From the NCBI RefSeq assembly GCF_900100655.1, contig NZ_FNCE01000003.1, positions 62,001-126,000 on the forward strand: a stretch of 64,000 bases of DNA. The letters run 5' to 3'. The notes under the pieces are model-generated. The model searched no databases. It worked only from the letters and a program-made list of their open reading frames with translations, and was not told where the DNA came from. This DNA is from Limimonas halophila (lineage in GTDB: Bacteria; Pseudomonadota; Alphaproteobacteria; Kiloniellales; Rhodovibrionaceae). The position numbers and the translations under genes are program-made. Shown piece after piece: positions 41,675 to 51,240 of this stretch. The number at the start of each line of letters is the position of its first letter. Within the stretch, counting starts at the first letter, position 1.

Positions 41675-42724
41675 TCACTCCCCCGGCGCGCCAAGCAGGC
41701 CCTGGGGCCGGATGACGATGGTGATGATCAGCAGCACGAAGGCCACGGCGGGGCCGTAGGCCGGGCTGATGAGCGAGGTGGAGAGCTGCGTGGCCACCCC
41801 GATGATGAGCGCGCCCACGAGTGCGCCGCGCGGGTTGCCGATCGAGCCCATGATCACGGCGGCGAACATCGGCAGCAGCAGCCAGAAGCCCATCTCCGGG
41901 CGCAGCTGCGAGGACAGGCCGTACATCGCCCCGCCGGCCGTGGCGAGCGCGCCGGCCATCATCCAGGTTGAGGCGATCACGCGCTCGGTGTTGATGCCGC
42001 GGACGCGGGCCAGCTCGGGGTTGTTGGCCGTGGCCCGCATGGCCTTGCCCATCTTGGTGTATTCCAGCAGCAGGTAGACGGCCGCCACCAGCACGGCCGC
42101 GAGCAGCAGGATGAAGAGCTGGTCCGCCTGCACGCGGATGCCCAGCGGCAGGTCCAGCGCCGGCGCGGACCTGCCGGGGTAGTAGAAGCGGAAGTCGCCG
42201 CTCCAGATCATGTAGATGATGGAGCGCAGGAAGAACGCCATCGCCAGCGACGCCATGGCGAAGAGCACCAGCGAGGCGTTGCTCGTGCGCAGGGGCCGGT
42301 ACATCACGCGGTCGATGGCCAGGCAGACAACGCCCACGATGGGGGCGCCGACGAGGATGCCCAGCACGAACTCCCAGCCGAAGGAGAACGGGCCGATGCG
42401 CGCGGTATTGGGCAGCAGGTCCACCACCGCGAAGGCCAGATAGGCGCCCAGCGACACCAGCGCGCCGTGTGAGAAGTTGGGAAACTTGAGCACGCCGTAG
42501 GTCAGCGTCAGCCCGATGCTGCCGAGTCCGATCACGCCCCCCAGCATGATCCCCCAGGCGATGAGCGAGATGATGCGTCCCGAGGACACGCCGCTGGCCA
42601 GCGAGATCACGATCCAGATGGCGAAGAGCGCGATCAGCGTGCCCCACAGCATCTTCCTGGTCTGCACGGCGGCGCGGATGCGCTCGCTCAAGCGGATGTC
42701 GGCCTGGTCCTGTGCGACGGCCAT
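41675..42724 (-). CDS. livH: Branched-chain amino acid ABC transporter permease LivH
   Basis: A 349-residue inner-membrane permease. The LivH signatures GLGSIGLTLTYGVLKFPNFS and RATANNPELARVRGINTERV (EAA loop) are present. The N-terminal 40 residues form an extra cytoplasmic, charged segment (DIRLSERIRAAVQTRKM) not found in short LivH proteins. It is followed six bases later by livM. Confidence 0.92.
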   Translation of the reverse strand: MAVAQDQADIRLSERIRAAVQTRKMLWGTLIALFAIWIVISLASGVSSGRIISLIAWGIMLGGVIGLGSIGLTLTYGVLKFPNFSHGALVSLGAYLAFAVVDLLPNTARIGPFSFGWEFVLGILVGAPIVGVVCLAIDRVMYRPLRTSNASLVLFAMASLAMAFFLRSIIYMIWSGDFRFYYPGRSAPALDLPLGIRVQADQLFILLLAAVLVAAVYLLLEYTKMGKAMRATANNPELARVRGINTERVIASTWMMAGALATAGGAMYGLSSQLRPEMGFWLLLPMFAAVIMGSIGNPRGALVGALIIGVATQLSTSLISPAYGPAVAFVLLIITIVIRPQGLLGAPGE

Positions 42725-42778
42725 GCCGTGACTCCCTGTTCGAAGGTCTTGTCCGTGCGATCCGGTGCCGTGGCGCGA

Positions 42779-43486
42779 TCAGCCGCCCAGGTAGAGGCGC
42801 GCCACGTCCGGGTCGTTGAGCAGCTCCTGGCCGGTGCCTTCCACGCGGTTTTCGCCGCTGGCGAGCACGTAGCCCCGGTGCGCCATCTGCAGCGACTGCT
42901 TGGCGTTCTGCTCCACCATCATGATCGCCAGCCCGGTGCGGTTGATGGTGCGGATGCGGTCGAAGATGTGCTCCACCATCTTGGGCGCGAGCCCGGCGGA
43001 CGGCTCGTCGAGCAGCAGCAGCGACGGGTCGAGCATGAGCGCGCTGCCCATGGCGACCATCTGGCGCTCGCCGCCCGACATCTTGCCCGCCCGCTGGCGC
43101 CGGCGCTCGGCGAGGCGCGGGAAGAGCTCGAAGACGGTGTCCTTGCGCTCCTGCAGGCTGGCGCCGGTCAGCGTGTAGGCGCCGATCTCCAGGTTTTCCT
43201 CGACCGTCAGCCAGGTGAAGACGTTGTCCACCTGCGGCACGTAGCACATGCCCGTGCGCACGATCTCGTAGGGCTCGAAGCGGGAGATGTCCTGGCCGTT
43301 GAAGCTGATCGTGCCGCGCCAGGGGTGCAGCAGGCCGAAGACGGCTTTCATCAGGGTCGACTTGCCGGCCCCGTTGGGGCCGATGATGGAGACGATCTCG
43401 GCGTTGCCGATCTCCATGGAGACGTTGGAGAGGATTTCGGCGTCGCCGTAGCCGCAGGTGATCCCGTCAACCTTCAGCAGCGGCAT
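42779..43486 (-). CDS. livF: Branched-chain amino acid ABC transporter ATPase LivF
   Basis: A 235-residue cytoplasmic ATPase with Walker A GPNGAGKST, signature MSGGERQMVAMG and Walker B LLLLDEPSAGLAP. The length is that of LivF. Its start overlaps the end of livG by 20 bases, indicating coupled translation. Confidence 0.95.
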   Translation of the reverse strand: MPLLKVDGITCGYGDAEILSNVSMEIGNAEIVSIIGPNGAGKSTLMKAVFGLLHPWRGTISFNGQDISRFEPYEIVRTGMCYVPQVDNVFTWLTVEENLEIGAYTLTGASLQERKDTVFELFPRLAERRRQRAGKMSGGERQMVAMGSALMLDPSLLLLDEPSAGLAPKMVEHIFDRIRTINRTGLAIMMVEQNAKQSLQMAHRGYVLASGENRVEGTGQELLNDPDVARLYLGG

Positions 43487-44279
43487 ACTGGCCCCCCAGG
43501 TAGGCTTCCAGCACGCGCGGGTCGTTGCGCACGACCTCCGGCGGGCCCTCCATGAGCTTGGCCCCCTCGCTCATCACGATGACCGGGTCGCACAGGTTCA
43601 TCACCAGGTCCATGTCGTGCTCGATGAGCAGGAAGGTGATGCCGCGCTCGCGCTGCATGTAGCTGATGTTGTCGGTGATGCGCTGCATCAGGGTGCGGTT
43701 CACGCCCGCGCCCGGCTCGTCCAGCAGCACCATCGCCGGCTCGGCCATGAGGATGCGGCCCAGCTCCAGCAGCTTCTTCTGGCCGCCGGACAGCTTGCCG
43801 GCGTATTCGTCCTTGATGTGGGTGAGGTTGAGGAACTCCAGCACCTCCAGCGCCTGCTGGCGGATGCGGGCTTCCTCCGTGCGCACCTTGCCCGGCCGGA
43901 AGATCGCGGCGAGCACGAACTCCCCGCTCTGGTGCGGGGGCACGAGCATGAGGTTTTCCAGCACCGTCATGCTGGGGTGCTCGCGCGGGATTTGGAAGGT
44001 GCGGCACAGTCCCTTCAGGAAGATCTTGTGCGCGGGCAGGTTGGTGATGTCGTCGCCGCGGAAGCGCACGCGTCCGCTGTCGGGCGGGATATAGCCCGTG
44101 ATGATGTTGAACAGCGTGGTCTTCCCGGCGCCGTTGGGCCCGATGAGCCCGGTGATCGTGTTCGGGGCGACCGACAGGCTGGCGTGGTCGATGGCCCGCA
44201 GGCCCCCGAAACTCTTCACCAGGTCGTCGACTTCCAGCATGGGCGGGCTCGTCCCCTCGGACGCGGCGTGTTCGGCCAC
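43467..44279 (-). CDS. livG: Branched-chain amino acid ABC transporter ATPase LivG
   Basis: A 270-residue cytoplasmic ATPase with Walker A GPNGAGKTT, signature LSGGQKKLLELGR and Walker B MVLLDEPGAGVN, plus the C-terminal LivG-specific tail RNDPRVLEAYLGG. First gene of the operon; GGGGAG precedes the ATG. The periplasmic binding protein that usually heads such operons is not upstream; the 44280-44474 gap holds no gene. Confidence 0.95.
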   Translation of the reverse strand: MAEHAASEGTSPPMLEVDDLVKSFGGLRAIDHASLSVAPNTITGLIGPNGAGKTTLFNIITGYIPPDSGRVRFRGDDITNLPAHKIFLKGLCRTFQIPREHPSMTVLENLMLVPPHQSGEFVLAAIFRPGKVRTEEARIRQQALEVLEFLNLTHIKDEYAGKLSGGQKKLLELGRILMAEPAMVLLDEPGAGVNRTLMQRITDNISYMQRERGITFLLIEHDMDLVMNLCDPVIVMSEGAKLMEGPPEVVRNDPRVLEAYLGGQYAAAEG

Positions 44280-44474
44280 GGCGCTCCCCTTCTTTCACGT
44301 TGTTGCTGCGCTTGGATCGACCGTGTGAGTCCGACCGGACCCCTTCGCGTGCAGGTTAGGCTACGTTAACGGAAGCCCCAACCGAGCCCAACCCCCTCGA
44401 TAATCCCCTGGGGAGCTTGCGTCTTTTCCGTTGTGTCAGGCAAACTGATGACGGCTTTGGAGTCCGGAGCGATC

Positions 44475-44744
44475 ATGCGCCTTCCCGGCAGTCTCGGGCA
44501 GAACGAGCAGGTCAACACCGTCCTGCGTCAGCTGCAGAATCTGGTCCAGCGGCCACAGATTCCGGATCAGAGCGTGCCGGAGACACGGCCCAACCGCCAG
44601 GTCGGCGGCGGGCAGCCGGACGCCGGGACGCCGGATCCGGCTACGCAGCAGGAGCGCCCGTTCGATCCCGCCGAGCGCGCCGCCCGCGCCGCCGAAGCCG
44701 GGCGCATCCTCCCGCGCGGCAGCTTCGTGGATCTGGTGGTCTAG
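44475..44744 (+). CDS. Small hypothetical protein, Pro/Gln-rich
   Basis: An 89-residue protein with a helical N-terminus (LGQNEQVNTVLRQLQNLVQR), a disordered Pro/Gly/Gln-rich middle and the ending RILPRGSFVDLVV, a tail I have seen in small alphaproteobacterial hypothetical proteins. ATG 44475 has GGAG at the right distance; earlier in-frame starts at 44433 and 44448 lack one. Function unknown. Confidence 0.65.
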   Translation: MRLPGSLGQNEQVNTVLRQLQNLVQRPQIPDQSVPETRPNRQVGGGQPDAGTPDPATQQERPFDPAERAARAAEAGRILPRGSFVDLVV

Positions 44745-44870
44745 CCGGTTCTTTTCGTTGACCGGTTTTGTGTAGCGGCATTAATATAAAATTTAACGTG
44801 AATGCGGGCGCAGCATCGGTCGCCCGCCGTCGTTGGCGGCAACGGCCCTGCCGGGGGAGGGCAGAGCCCA

Positions 44871-45479
44871 ATGTTTGCGAGGAAACCGGAACCGGACCGC
44901 GTGCTGTCCGCGCCGGCCGAGACGCGGCTGAGCGCAACCCAAACGACTCCGAGAGACATCCCCGAGGCGCGCTTGTCCGAATTTTACCGCTACTGGCACG
45001 CCCGGCGCTGTGGGACCGGCGAATGGCCGCGTCGCCGCGATCTCGACCCGGCTGACATTCCGGCCCTGCTGCCCAACCTCATGCTGGTCGAGGTGCACGG
45101 CGAGCGGTACCGCTACCGCCTCGTCGGGACGGCCGTTACCGACGCGCTCGGCATGGACCCCACCGGCCGCTTCATGGACGATCTGCCGGCGGGCACGCCG
45201 TTCACCGGGCTGATGACGCGGATCCACGACGCCGTGCGGCAAGCCGAGGGGCCGGTTTGCGCGCACTCGCGGCACGTGACGCCGTATGGAACGCTGCGGT
45301 CGTGTGGGCGGGTGCTCTGCCCGCTGGCGGACGAAGATGGCGGGCTGGCGATGATCGCGACCTGCGCCGTCGTGATCGCCAACGCCGACGCACCGACGGT
45401 CGTCGACGGGGGCGGCGAGGTCGTTCTCGACGGCGTGTTCCCGATCGTGCCGGACACGGAAGCCGTCCCGGCGGCATAA
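44871..45479 (+). CDS. PAS domain-containing protein (PAS_5 type)
   Basis: A 202-residue cytoplasmic protein of the alphaproteobacterial PAS_5 type: [20 protein letters not shown], then [20 protein letters not shown] and a core sheet through [13 protein letters not shown]. It has no output domain (kinase, cyclase, HTH), so it may act through protein contact. ATG 44871 follows GGGGGAGGG; an earlier in-frame ATG at 44802 is ignored. The neighbouring Nudix gene is 73 bases downstream. Confidence 0.75.
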   Translation: MFARKPEPDRVLSAPAETRLSATQTTPRDIPEARLSEFYRYWHARRCGTGEWPRRRDLDPADIPALLPNLMLVEVHGERYRYRLVGTAVTDALGMDPTGRFMDDLPAGTPFTGLMTRIHDAVRQAEGPVCAHSRHVTPYGTLRSCGRVLCPLADEDGGLAMIATCAVVIANADAPTVVDGGGEVVLDGVFPIVPDTEAVPAA

Positions 45480-45552
45480 ACGCGCCCGCGCGCCCAACAG
45501 CGGCCCGCCGCCGCCTTGTCGCGGGCCTCGGTGCCGCCCACACTCCCGCACC

Positions 45553-46089
45553 ATGAGCGATCCCGAGCGCCCCGCCCGAACCGGCTTCGTCCGCCGCATT
45601 CCCGAGGGTGACGACCGTCACCGCCTGGTCTGCGGCGACTGCGGCTTCATCCACTACGAGAACCCCAAGATCGTCGTCGGCGCCGTGTGCTATGCGCCCG
45701 ACGAGCGCATCCTGCTGTGCCGGCGCAACATCGAGCCGCGGCTGGGCACCTGGACGATGCCCGCCGGCTACATGGAGCTGGGGGAGGCCGCGGAAACGGG
45801 CGCGGCGCGCGAGGCCTGGGAAGAGGCCGGCGCGGACATCGCCATCGAAAGCCTGCTGGGGGTGTATTCCATTCCCCACATCGGGCAGGTGCACCTGATT
45901 TACCGGGCGCGTTTGTTGAATCCGGAGACGATCGAAGCGGGGCCGGAATCGGCGGAGCTTATCCTGGTGCCCTGGGGCGATATCCCCTGGGCCGAGCTGT
46001 CCTTCCCCTCGGTGCGCTGGGCGTTGACGCACTTCCGCGACACCTATCACCAACACGCCTTCCCGCCGCGCGAAAACCCGGAAATCTGA
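45553..46089 (+). CDS. Nudix hydrolase with N-terminal zinc-ribbon remnant
   Basis: A 178-residue hydrolase. The Nudix box [22 protein letters not shown] is complete, with REAWEEAG carrying the metal-binding glutamates (residues about 75-97). The N-terminus has CGDCGF (Cys27, Cys30), one half of a zinc ribbon whose second cysteine pair is missing. Such proteins often hydrolyse ADP-ribose, NADH or nucleotide sugars; the substrate is not predictable here. It ends before a family C repeat region. Confidence 0.88.
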   Translation: MSDPERPARTGFVRRIPEGDDRHRLVCGDCGFIHYENPKIVVGAVCYAPDERILLCRRNIEPRLGTWTMPAGYMELGEAAETGAAREAWEEAGADIAIESLLGVYSIPHIGQVHLIYRARLLNPETIEAGPESAELILVPWGDIPWAELSFPSVRWALTHFRDTYHQHAFPPRENPEI

Positions 46090-46206
46090 AGGCCGGAGCG
46101 GACGCCTTTTCAGAAATCAGACGTGGATGGCCGTTACCATCGGACGCCGATCCGGTGGTCCACGTACCTGAACATGAATAATACCGCCGAGTTGATGAAA
46201 TCATCG

Positions 46207-46300
46207 ACCCCAACCCCCACTGTCATCTCTCCCTTCCCCTAGCAGGGGAAGGGGGAGACGGGTTTGGGGCGACAGCCCAAAACCCAGAGGGGGATGGGGC
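46207..46300. repeat. Repeat family C, copy 2
   Basis: ACCCCAACCCCC...CTTCCCCTAGCAGGGGAAGGGGGAGACGGGTTTGGGG...CAGAGGGGGATGGGG. Its reverse complement matches 24608-24702. Between the Nudix gene and folD nothing else is seen. Confidence 0.75.
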
Positions 46301-46384
46301 TATGCTCTCGCAGCTTATGACTTGATTGGCTCGATGGTATAAGTGTCCGCTCCGGGCGCAACTGATTTCATTGCCTCGCTGGTA

Positions 46385-47302
46385 TCAGCTCCGCGCCGGC
46401 TCGGCGACGTTGTGCTGGCGGCAGGTGGCGGTGACGGTGTTGGCGAGCAGCACCGCGATCGTCATGGGGCCGACGCCGCCGGGCACGGGCGTGATCGCGC
46501 CGGCGACCTGCTTGGCCTCGTCGAAGGCGACGTCGCCGACCAACTTGCCTTTTTCCTCGCCCGGCTCGGGGTCCAGGCGGTTGATGCCCACGTCGATGAC
46601 CGTGGCGCCGGGCTTGATCCAGTCGCCGCGCACCATCCGCGTCTTGCCCACGGCGACGACGAGGATGTCGGCGTCGCGGCACTCGGCGGCGATGTCGCGC
46701 GTGCGCGAGTGCACGATCTCGGTCGTGCAGTTGTTGGCCAGCAGCAGGTGGGCCATGGGCTTGCCGACGATGTTGGAGCGCCCGGCCACGACCGCCTTCT
46801 TGCCGGAGAGGTCGCCGAGCTGATCCTTGAGCAGCATCAGGCAGCCCAGCGGCGTGCAGGGCACCATGGCGTTGTCCAGGTCGCCGGTCGCCAGCCGGCC
46901 CACGTTCATCAGGTGGAAGCCGTCCACGTCCTTCTGGGGATCGATGGTGTGGATCACCTTGTCCTCGTCGATGTGATCCGGCAGCGGCAGCTGGACGAGG
47001 ATGCCGTGGACGCGCTCGTCGTCGTTGAGCTGCTGGACCAGGTCGAGCAGCTCGTGCTCGCTGGTGTTGGCGTCCAGGTGGTGGTGGAAGGACTCCATCC
47101 CCACCTCGACCGTCTTCTTGGCCTTGGAGCGGACGTAGACCTGACTGGCCGGGTTCTCGCCCACCAGCACGACCGCCAGGCCGGGCGTGATGCCGTGCTG
47201 GTCCTTCAGCGCCTGGACCTGCTGCGCGACGCCGCTGCGCAGATCGGCCGCGAAGCCCTTGCCGTCGATGATGGTGGCGTCACCCGCCTGGGCCTGGCTC
47301 AT
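46385..47302 (-). CDS. folD: Bifunctional methylenetetrahydrofolate dehydrogenase/cyclohydrolase
   Basis: A 305-residue enzyme interconverting methylene-, methenyl- and formyl-tetrahydrofolate with NADP. The hallmarks [14 protein letters not shown] (catalytic Lys), QLPLPDHID and the nucleotide-binding [17 protein letters not shown] are present. Start at 47302 has GGGGAG upstream; a longer frame begins at 47368. It lies downstream of yggT and DUF167 on the same strand, a common alphaproteobacterial order, after a 150-base gap. It feeds one-carbon units, a natural partner for dimethylglycine demethylation. Confidence 0.95.
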   Translation of the reverse strand: MSQAQAGDATIIDGKGFAADLRSGVAQQVQALKDQHGITPGLAVVLVGENPASQVYVRSKAKKTVEVGMESFHHHLDANTSEHELLDLVQQLNDDERVHGILVQLPLPDHIDEDKVIHTIDPQKDVDGFHLMNVGRLATGDLDNAMVPCTPLGCLMLLKDQLGDLSGKKAVVAGRSNIVGKPMAHLLLANNCTTEIVHSRTRDIAAECRDADILVVAVGKTRMVRGDWIKPGATVIDVGINRLDPEPGEEKGKLVGDVAFDEAKQVAGAITPVPGGVGPMTIAVLLANTVTATCRQHNVAEPARS

Positions 47303-47452
47303 GGCGTTGCTCCCCTTCGTGTCATGGCTGTTGGTTCGGCGCGCCGGTGGTGGCGCGCCCGTATGCAATCCGCCCGGGATGTGCGCGCAAACGCGCGCGG
47401 GCGCGTGTTTGTCACCGCCGTTCGTGTGTTCGCAACCGACCCGCTCGATAGC

Positions 47453-47764
47453 TCATTCACAATCGGCCGCGAGGCGCGCGGCGAGTTCGGCCGGGTCGCC
47501 GCGCAGGTGGACCGTCTTGTCGCGGCCCGTCTGGCCGGCCGTTAGGGTGACGTCGGCCTTCTTCAGGCCCCAGCGCTTGGCGAGGAAGGCGGTCAGCGCG
47601 GTGTTGGCCTTGCCGTCCTGGGCCGGGGCGCGCACGCGGACCTTGAGCGCGGGGCGCCCGTCGGCGTGGGCGTGGAGGCCGTCGATGCGGTCCGCTTTGG
47701 CGCCCGGCTGGGCGCGCACGCGCAGGCGCAGGCCGTCGGCGAGCTGGTCCCACGGGCCGTCCAT
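47453..47764 (-). CDS. DUF167 (YggU) family protein
   Basis: A 103-residue protein of the YggU/DUF167 family: LRLRVRAQPGAKADRIDGLH, APAQDGKANTALTAFLAKRW and LTAGQTGRDKTVHLRGD. Function unknown, with a small conserved alpha/beta fold. It starts nine bases after the yggT stop, so the two are co-transcribed. Confidence 0.92.
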   Translation of the reverse strand: MDGPWDQLADGLRLRVRAQPGAKADRIDGLHAHADGRPALKVRVRAPAQDGKANTALTAFLAKRWGLKKADVTLTAGQTGRDKTVHLRGDPAELAARLAADCE

Positions 47765-47773
47765 GGGTAGGCG

Positions 47774-48109
47774 CTACATTGGCGTCCCGCCCGCGACCGG
47801 GGCGCCGGCGGTCTGAAGTTGCATGGCGACGTTGCCGAGGATCCGCTGCAGCAGGAAGATGCCGAGGATCAGCACGATCGGCGAGATGTCGATGCCGCCC
47901 AGGTTGGGCAGGAACTGGCGAATCGGCCGCAGCGCGGGTTCCGTGATCCGCCACAGGAAGTCGACGACCATGTAGACGAACTGGTTGCGCGTGTTGATCA
48001 CGTCGAAGGCGATCAGCCAGCTCATGATCGCGGAGATGATGATCGCCCAGACGTAGAGCTGCAGGGCGATGTTGACGACCTGGATCAGCGGCAGGAGCAC
48101 GGTCTGCAT
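47774..48109 (-). CDS. YggT family membrane protein
   Basis: A 111-residue inner-membrane protein with the YggT repeat: a first hydrophobic segment LQLYVWAIIISAIMSWLIAF, the conserved RITEPALRPIRQFLP loop and a second segment DISPIVLILGIFLLQRIL. The family has been linked to cell-division membrane assembly and osmotic stress, but its mechanism is unclear. First gene of yggT-DUF167-folD. Confidence 0.92.
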   Translation of the reverse strand: MQTVLLPLIQVVNIALQLYVWAIIISAIMSWLIAFDVINTRNQFVYMVVDFLWRITEPALRPIRQFLPNLGGIDISPIVLILGIFLLQRILGNVAMQLQTAGAPVAGGTPM

Positions 48110-48305
48110 GCGGTGGAACCTTCAACCGGCGTGCGGGCAGTGAGCGCGGGCAGGCTAGCCATCGCCCCGGACCCACACAAGGCCGCGGCGCAGGCTTGAC
48201 AGCCCGCAACCGTGTCCGCATGTTCCAGCGCACACGACGGCGGCGCGGGCATCACAGCCCTTGTCTCAGCCCGCCGTTGGCCTTACGTCCTTCGTGGACC
48301 TCGGT

Positions 48306-48381
48306 GGGGCCGTAGCTCAGCTGGGAGAGCGCCAGAATCGCACTCTGGAGGTCACGGGTTCGAATCCCGTCGGCTCCACCA
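48306..48381 (+). tRNA. tRNA-Ala(CGC)
   Basis: A complete 76-base cloverleaf with encoded CCA. Acceptor GGGGCCG pairs with CGGCTCC, including the G3:U70 identity pair of alanine tRNAs. The anticodon stem CCAGA/TCTGG frames the loop ATCGCAC, giving anticodon CGC for codon GCG, and GTTCGAAT is the T-loop. It serves a codon that is frequent in this genome. Confidence 0.97.
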
Positions 48382-48530
48382 CCCACCTTCCTCGCGTTTC
48401 CTAAAGCCAGAACGGCTTTGCCGGTTATTCGCCAGTTACTCGGCCACGGGGCGCGTTGGCGTTTTTCCGCGCAGACCGGCGAATCGCCTGTTGGCGGATC
48501 CAGTCGAATGGTGCGGCGGTCGTGACTTGC

Positions 48531-48607
48531 GTCATCCCAAGACCCCGATCTTGGGATCCAGCGTGCCGGGGATCGGCGGATTGCCGCTGACGCGGCTAAT
48601 CCGCCCT
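48531..48607. repeat. Family E and family D hairpins after tRNA-Ala
   Basis: GTCATCCCAAGA/TCTTGGGATCCAG at 48531-48561 (family E style) is followed directly by GGCGGATTGCCGC/GCGGCTAATCCGCC at 48575-48605 (family D). A further palindrome AAACACCCTCGTGTTT at 48786-48801 resembles the family A opening but has no family A core. No gene is seen between 48382 and 48844. Confidence 0.75.
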
Positions 48608-48844
48608 ACATGAATGCAAATCGTCTTGTAGGTCGGTTCGATTCCACTGAAAATAGCCGCAAGCTTTTTATTTCCCCGTTTTGCTTGTATAAAGTTACGG
48701 ATGCGATAAAACAGGATCGTGTTTTGGTCATGAGTGACCCGTGCATTTGCTGCGTGATGCCGGTATCGAATGACAAAAAGGGATTAAACACCCTCGTGTT
48801 TACGCCGCTGTCGAATGACAGATGGTTCTAAGAATCATCCGTGG

Positions 48845-49462
48845 CTATGGGTACAACATTGTGGTGGTCCAGCCGCCGGCGTCGTCGGGCTCGTAGACGA
48901 GGCGGTTGTGCAGGCGGAAGCGGCCTTCCTCCCAGAACTCGATGCGGGTTGGGGAGATGCGGAAGCCGGACCACTCGGGCGGGCGCGGCACGGGGCCGAC
49001 GGCGTAGCGGGTGCCGTATTCGGCGACGCGCTTCTTGAGGGCGTGCTTGGATTCCAGCGGGCGCGACTGCTTGCTGGCCCAGGCGCCGACCTGGCTGCCG
49101 TGGGCGCGCGAGGCGAAGTATTCGTCGGCTTCCGCGTCGCCGACCTGGCTGACGTGGCCTTCCACGCGCACCTGCCGGCGCAGGCTCTTCCAGTGCATGA
49201 CGAAGGCGGCCTTGGGGTGGGTTCGCAGCTGCACACCCTTGCGGCTTTCCAGGTTGGTGTAGAAGACGAAGCCGTCGTGGTCGTAGCCCTTCAGCAGCAC
49301 CATGCGCACCGAGGGCATGCCGTCCTCGCCGACGGTGGCGACGGCCATGGCGTTGGGGTCGTTGATCTCGCTGTCCCAGGCGTCCTGATACCAGGACGCG
49401 AACAGCTCCAAGGGGTCGGCGGGCGGGTCGTCGGGGAACATGGTTGCGTCGGCCCTTTGCAT
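48845..49462 (-). CDS. pdxH: Pyridoxamine 5'-phosphate oxidase
   Basis: A 205-residue FMN enzyme making pyridoxal 5'-phosphate. It shows the PdxH pattern [54 protein letters not shown] and the C-terminal RLVYEP near [10 protein letters not shown]. The frame opens at 49462; ATG 49441 (MFPDDPP) with AAAGGGCC upstream is an equally good start. Divergent from a lipoprotein gene. Confidence 0.94.
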   Translation of the reverse strand: MQRADATMFPDDPPADPLELFASWYQDAWDSEINDPNAMAVATVGEDGMPSVRMVLLKGYDHDGFVFYTNLESRKGVQLRTHPKAAFVMHWKSLRRQVRVEGHVSQVGDAEADEYFASRAHGSQVGAWASKQSRPLESKHALKKRVAEYGTRYAVGPVPRPPEWSGFRISPTRIEFWEEGRFRLHNRLVYEPDDAGGWTTTMLYP

Positions 49463-49566
49463 TTATGGGTTATGGAAAAATCGTGGCCGCTGGCGTGACG
49501 GGTCAAGTATACTCCCGCCCAGGCAGCGCATTCGTGCGGCGCGCGCCGCGGCAGCGAGGATACGAG

Positions 49567-50049
49567 ATGACGGTGCGACGCATTTTGGCGGCCCTGGCCC
49601 TGACCGCGATGGTGGCGGCGGGGTGTGCGAATTCGGGGGATCAGCCCGGGCCGAAGCAGTCGATCGGCACGATCGGCGGCGCCATCCTGGGTGGATTTCT
49701 TGGCTCCAAGGTGGGCGGCGGCAAGGGGCAGCTGTGGGCGACGGGCGCGGGCGCGGCCGTGGGCGCGCTCATCGGCAGCGAGTTCGGCAAGTCGCTGGAC
49801 CGCGCGGACCGGATTTACGCCGCGCGAACGACCCAGGCGGCGCTGGAGCACACGAAGAGCGGCCAGACCTCGACCTGGAGCAATCCGGACAGCGGCAACA
49901 GCGGCAAGGTGACGCCGACGGAAACGTTCCAGCGCGCGGACGGCACCTACTGCCGTGAGTTTCAGCAGACGGTGACGGTGGGCGGCGAGACGCAGCAGGC
50001 CTATGGCACGGCGTGTCGTCAGCCCGACGGCTCTTGGAAAATCATCTAG
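49567..50049 (+). CDS. Glycine-zipper outer-membrane lipoprotein
   Basis: A 160-residue predicted lipoprotein. The signal has lipobox VAAGC with Cys20. A glycine-zipper stretch follows (IGTIGGAILGGFLGSKVGGG, then GAGAAVGALIGSEFG). The C-terminal region (TETFQRADGTYCREFQQTVT, CRQPDGSWKII) matches the 17 kDa surface antigen-like (rickettsial) domain. Likely anchored in the outer membrane. A longer frame from 49444 would hide the signal peptide. Role unknown; family members affect envelope integrity. Confidence 0.87.
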   Translation: MTVRRILAALALTAMVAAGCANSGDQPGPKQSIGTIGGAILGGFLGSKVGGGKGQLWATGAGAAVGALIGSEFGKSLDRADRIYAARTTQAALEHTKSGQTSTWSNPDSGNSGKVTPTETFQRADGTYCREFQQTVTVGGETQQAYGTACRQPDGSWKII

Positions 50050-50245
50050 CCCCACTTAGGTCGGAGACACGGGCAACATCGTCGCTCCGCCGGCCGGGCG
50101 GGGCCGGACCACCGCCGGGCGGCCCGCAGCGGTACAGCGCGGCCGCCGGCCTTGACGGGGCCAGCCCGCTGGCGGATCACCGGAACCATCGCCGCCGGCT
50201 CACGGGCCGGCGCAGGCAGGCAGCGAACAGGGCGAAGCGGGCCGC

Positions 50246-51226
50246 ATGACCGACCTTTACGCGGTGCTGGGCATCTCGCGCGATGCCAGTCAGGACGACA
50301 TCAAGAAAGCGTACCGCAAGCTGGCGAAGAAGTACCATCCGGACCTGAATCCGGGAAACAAGGACGCCGAGCAGAAGTTCAAGGATATCTCCCAGGCTTA
50401 CGACATCCTGGGCGATCCGGATAAGCGCAAGCGCTACGACGCCGGGGAAATCGACGCCGCGGGCCAGGAGCAGGGCATGCGCGGGGCCGGCGCGGGCGCT
50501 GGACCGGGCGGCTTCTACCGCTCCTACGCCGACGGTGGTGGCGGCGGCAAGTACCGCCAGTTCGACTTCGGCGAAGAGTTTTCGGCCGAGGACATCTTCG
50601 CCGACCTCTTCGGCGGCGGCTTCAAGCGCCGCAGCGGCTTTTCAGCCGGTGGTCCCGGTGGCGGAGGCGGCTGGAAGCGCTCCGAGGCGCGCGGCGGCGA
50701 CGTCAACTACCAGATCCGCGTGAGCTTTCAGGAAGCCGCGGCAGGGGCGCGCAAGCGCGTGCGCCTGGCCGACGGGGAGACGGTGGACATCAACATCCCG
50801 CCGGGCTGCGAAGACGGGCAGACACTGCGCCTCAAGGGCAAGGGCAAGCCGGGCCTGGGCGCCGGGCCGCCGGGCGACGCCTACGTCAAGATCAACGTGG
50901 ACAAGGACCCGCGCTTCTCGCGCGACGGCAAGGACGTCTACGTGGATCTGCCGGTGAGCCTGCAGGAGGCCGTGGAGGGCGCGACCGTCACGGTGCCCAC
51001 GGTGACCGGCAAGGTGCAGATGAAGGTGCCGCCGGGCTCCAACACCGGCAAGACGATGCGCCTGCGCGGGCGCGGCATCCAGCCCAAGGGCGAGGACGCG
51101 GGCGACCAGTACGTGCGCCTGCAGGTGGTGTTGCCCGAGAAGCCCGACGACGAGCTGAAGAAGTTCGTCAAGGACTGGGCGAAGAAGCACCCGTACAACC
51201 CGCGTGAAAAGGCGGGCATGGTCTGA
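50246..51226 (+). CDS. cbpA: DnaJ-class co-chaperone CbpA
   Basis: A 326-residue J-protein without zinc fingers. The J-domain is residues 1-70 with the HPD motif at 31-33. Next comes a Gly/Phe-rich linker (about 76-150), then the two C-terminal substrate-binding domains with [20 protein letters not shown] and [20 protein letters not shown]. It stimulates DnaK and resembles the curved-DNA-binding CbpA. The modulator gene cbpM follows 14 bases downstream. Confidence 0.93.
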   Translation: MTDLYAVLGISRDASQDDIKKAYRKLAKKYHPDLNPGNKDAEQKFKDISQAYDILGDPDKRKRYDAGEIDAAGQEQGMRGAGAGAGPGGFYRSYADGGGGGKYRQFDFGEEFSAEDIFADLFGGGFKRRSGFSAGGPGGGGGWKRSEARGGDVNYQIRVSFQEAAAGARKRVRLADGETVDINIPPGCEDGQTLRLKGKGKPGLGAGPPGDAYVKINVDKDPRFSRDGKDVYVDLPVSLQEAVEGATVTVPTVTGKVQMKVPPGSNTGKTMRLRGRGIQPKGEDAGDQYVRLQVVLPEKPDDELKKFVKDWAKKHPYNPREKAGMV

Positions 51227-51240
51227 AACGGGGGCCAGGT

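Noticed and set aside
40050-43247. 1065-codon minus-strand frame across the liv genes
   Set aside because: It is a shifted frame over livM and livH; its sequence is Arg/Pro-rich and lacks membrane segments.
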